Of a DNA stretch of 8,183 nucleotides, positions 7,482-8,183 are shown piece by piece; the stretch's first letter is position 1; each line of letters begins with the position of its first letter. The stretch comes from Quadrisphaera sp. GTDB taxonomy: Bacteria > Actinomycetota > Actinomycetes > Actinomycetales > Quadrisphaeraceae. The notes under the pieces were generated by a model, which saw only the letters and a program-made list of their open reading frames with translations, did not search any database and was not told where the DNA came from. Position numbers and translations under genes: made by a program. The stretch lies in the NCBI GenBank assembly GCA_029258695.1, contig JARIBR010000246.1:1-8183 (forward strand), in the 5' to 3' direction.

Positions 7482-7487
7482 ATCGTA
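7482..7487 (-). promoter_or_regulatory. Candidate -10 element (TACGAT) for the copper operon
   Basis: On the minus strand TACGAT fits the actinobacterial TAnnnT -10 pattern, and it lies between the hairpin at 7517-7560 and the CopD/CtaG start, where a promoter is expected. It would give a 5' leader of about 70-75 bases. No convincing -35 hexamer is visible at 16-18 bases upstream, so this is tentative. I see no CsoR-like operator (a C-run followed by a G-run in a pseudo-palindrome) around it. Confidence 0.3.
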
Positions 7488-7516
7488 CGGGCGCGGCGGT
7501 GACGTGCCCGGGCGCA

Positions 7517-7560
7517 GGTGTGCCCCGCTCACCTCGCGGGAGAGGTGAGCGGGGCACACC
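7517..7560 (-). terminator. Perfect 19-bp hairpin after the DUF3618 gene, probable terminator
   Basis: The arms at 7517-7535 and 7542-7560 are exact reverse complements over 19 bases, with a six-base loop (gcggga). The hairpin begins 24 bases past the DUF3618 stop codon and lies upstream of the CopD/CtaG start. No T-run follows on the minus strand, as is common for actinobacterial terminators, so the evidence is the stem itself and its position. Being symmetric it could stop transcription in either direction. A dyad operator or an mRNA-stabilising structure are alternatives. Confidence 0.75.
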
Positions 7561-7584
7561 GGTGCTGGTGCTGCGGGCCGGGCG

Positions 7585-8169
7585 TCAGCGGGACTGCTGG
7601 ACCTGGTCCTTCGCGCCCTGCGCGCTGCCCTTGACGTCCTGGGCGGCGGACTGGCCGTGGTCCTTGACCTCGGTGGCGGCGCCCTGGGCGCTGCCCTTGA
7701 CGGACTGCGCCGCGTCCTGGGCCTGGGGCTTGAGGTTCTGCGCCGACTCCTGGGCAGCCTGCTTCGCCTGCTCGACCGCCGGGCCGGCGTGCGCCTTGGC
7801 GGTGGCGGCGAGCTGCTTCTCCTTCTCGGAGGACGGCATGGCGGCGCCGATCAGCCACCCGGCGCCGAGCGCGATGAGGCCTGCCGCGAGGGGGTTGCCG
7901 CGGGTGGCGGACTTGGCCTTGCCCTGGGCGTCCTGGGCGCGGCCCTTGACGTCGGGGCCCCCTCCGGAGCCCTGGGCGGAGGCCCGCACGTCGTCGGCCT
8001 TGCCCATGACGGACTCCTTGGCGCTGGTGAGCTTGTCCTTCACCTTGTCGGTCTGGCGGCGGGCGACGTTCGACGGCGCGACGCGGTCGGTGAGGGTGTC
8101 CACGTCGTCGGAGAGGTTGGCGCGCGTGGCGTCGATCTGGGCGCGCAGCTCGGCGGGGTCGGTGCTCAT
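7585..8169 (-). CDS. DUF3618-domain membrane-anchored protein with LEA-like 11-residue repeats
   Basis: This 194-residue protein has no established function. The N-terminus (about 1-45, DPAELRAQIDATRANLSDDV) matches the DUF3618 pattern seen in many actinobacteria, often beside YqjE/holin-like membrane proteins. One hydrophobic, glycine-rich segment at about 93-111 should span or enter the membrane. The rest is very rich in Ala, Gln, Lys and Asp, with no Cys or aromatic residues after the membrane segment. From residue 124 to 190 a hydrophobic residue recurs every 11 positions (A124, A135, L146, V157, V168, V179, V190), and the first six are each followed by Lys, as in group-3 LEA or hendecad coiled-coil proteins. 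The last 44 residues are two copies of a 22-residue unit. A membrane-peripheral amphipathic helix or stress-protective role is an inference. The start at 8169 fits the family's usual N-terminus; the upstream GAAGAG is only a weak ribosome site, and the ATG overlaps a possible upstream stop. Confidence 0.85.
   Translation of the reverse strand: MSTDPAELRAQIDATRANLSDDVDTLTDRVAPSNVARRQTDKVKDKLTSAKESVMGKADDVRASAQGSGGGPDVKGRAQDAQGKAKSATRGNPLAAGLIALGAGWLIGAAMPSSEKEKQLAATAKAHAGPAVEQAKQAAQESAQNLKPQAQDAAQSVKGSAQGAATEVKDHGQSAAQDVKGSAQGAKDQVQQSR
7588..7719 (-). repeat. Two tandem 66-bp units at the 3' end of the DUF3618 gene
   Basis: Residues 151-172 and 173-194 align without gaps, with 13 of 22 positions identical, including the shared VKGSAQGA core at 157-164 and 179-186. 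The DNA under the core is nearly identical (for example the gctgcccttgac runs near 7624 and 7690). Each unit equals two 11-residue repeats, and the last unit runs exactly to the stop codon. Confidence 0.8.
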
Positions 8170-8183
8170 CGGTTCAGCTCTTC
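8166..8183 (-). CDS. Possible 3' end of an upstream gene (partial)
   Basis: Read on the minus strand, the last bases of the window give five sense codons (E-E-L-N-R) and then TGA, which overlaps the ATG of the DUF3618 gene as ATGA. The window edge cuts it off. The arrangement suggests a coupled upstream gene, and in related genomes a YqjE/holin-like (DUF1469) gene often occupies that place. Five codons cannot identify a protein and any frame has a fair chance of being open over so short a stretch, so this is a weak call resting mainly on the repeated ATGA layout seen elsewhere in the window. Confidence 0.3.
   Translation of the reverse strand, partial: EELNR

Noticed and set aside
7401..7559. 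53-residue N-terminal extension of CopD/CtaG to 7559
   Set aside because: It crosses the 19-bp hairpin and the likely promoter, is Pro/Gly/Arg-rich, and the internal ATG at 7400 has a near-perfect Shine-Dalgarno.
1..8183. CRISPR arrays, tRNA or rRNA genes, transposases, phage genes, toxin-antitoxin or defence genes
   Set aside because: I looked for repeat-spacer patterns, cloverleaf signatures and related protein families in all frames and saw none.

Overview
The window is a very GC-rich (I estimate above 70% G+C by eye), densely packed chromosomal stretch. Family content, codon use (almost every third position G or C) and Shine-Dalgarno motifs point to a high-GC actinobacterium (Actinomycetota). 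I cannot name the genus from the sequence. All supportable genes lie on the minus strand, so they are transcribed from high to low coordinates. There are no rRNA or tRNA genes, insertion sequences, phage genes or CRISPR arrays, and no gene-free stretch longer than about 200 bases.

From right to left (5' to 3' on the coding strand): (1) 8166-8183 holds the last few codons of a possible upstream gene, whose stop overlaps the start of the next. (2) 7585-8169 encodes a 194-residue DUF3618-type protein with one membrane segment and a strikingly regular 11-residue repeat in its C-terminal half. A perfect 19-bp hairpin at 7517-7560 follows it and probably ends that transcript. (3) 7400 down to 2869 is a copper block: a 699-residue membrane protein that joins a CopD-like copper-import domain to a CtaG-type cytochrome c oxidase assembly domain, followed with a 4-base ATGA overlap by an 811-residue Cu(I)-translocating P1B-type ATPase. 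(4) After a 141-bp gap with small inverted repeats comes a second coupled pair, 2727 down to 65: a PAP2_3/AUR1-like membrane phosphatase or phosphotransferase overlapping (ATGA again) a GT-C fold polyprenyl-phosphate-sugar glycosyltransferase.

Working picture (inference): the copper pair would manage copper across the cytoplasmic membrane, with CopD/CtaG handling import or oxidase metallation and the ATPase pumping Cu(I) outward for detoxification or for loading extracytoplasmic cuproenzymes. The PAP2-GT pair would act on lipid-linked substrates at the outer face of the membrane. I see no evidence that the two pairs share a pathway.

The features most worth a second look are: replacement of the near-invariant His-Pro dipeptide of the ATPase nucleotide-binding domain by His-Leu, with a fresh-looking 21-bp tandem duplication just downstream; the exact 11-residue lysine periodicity in the DUF3618 protein; and the translationally coupled PAP2/GT-C pair, whose product is not obvious.
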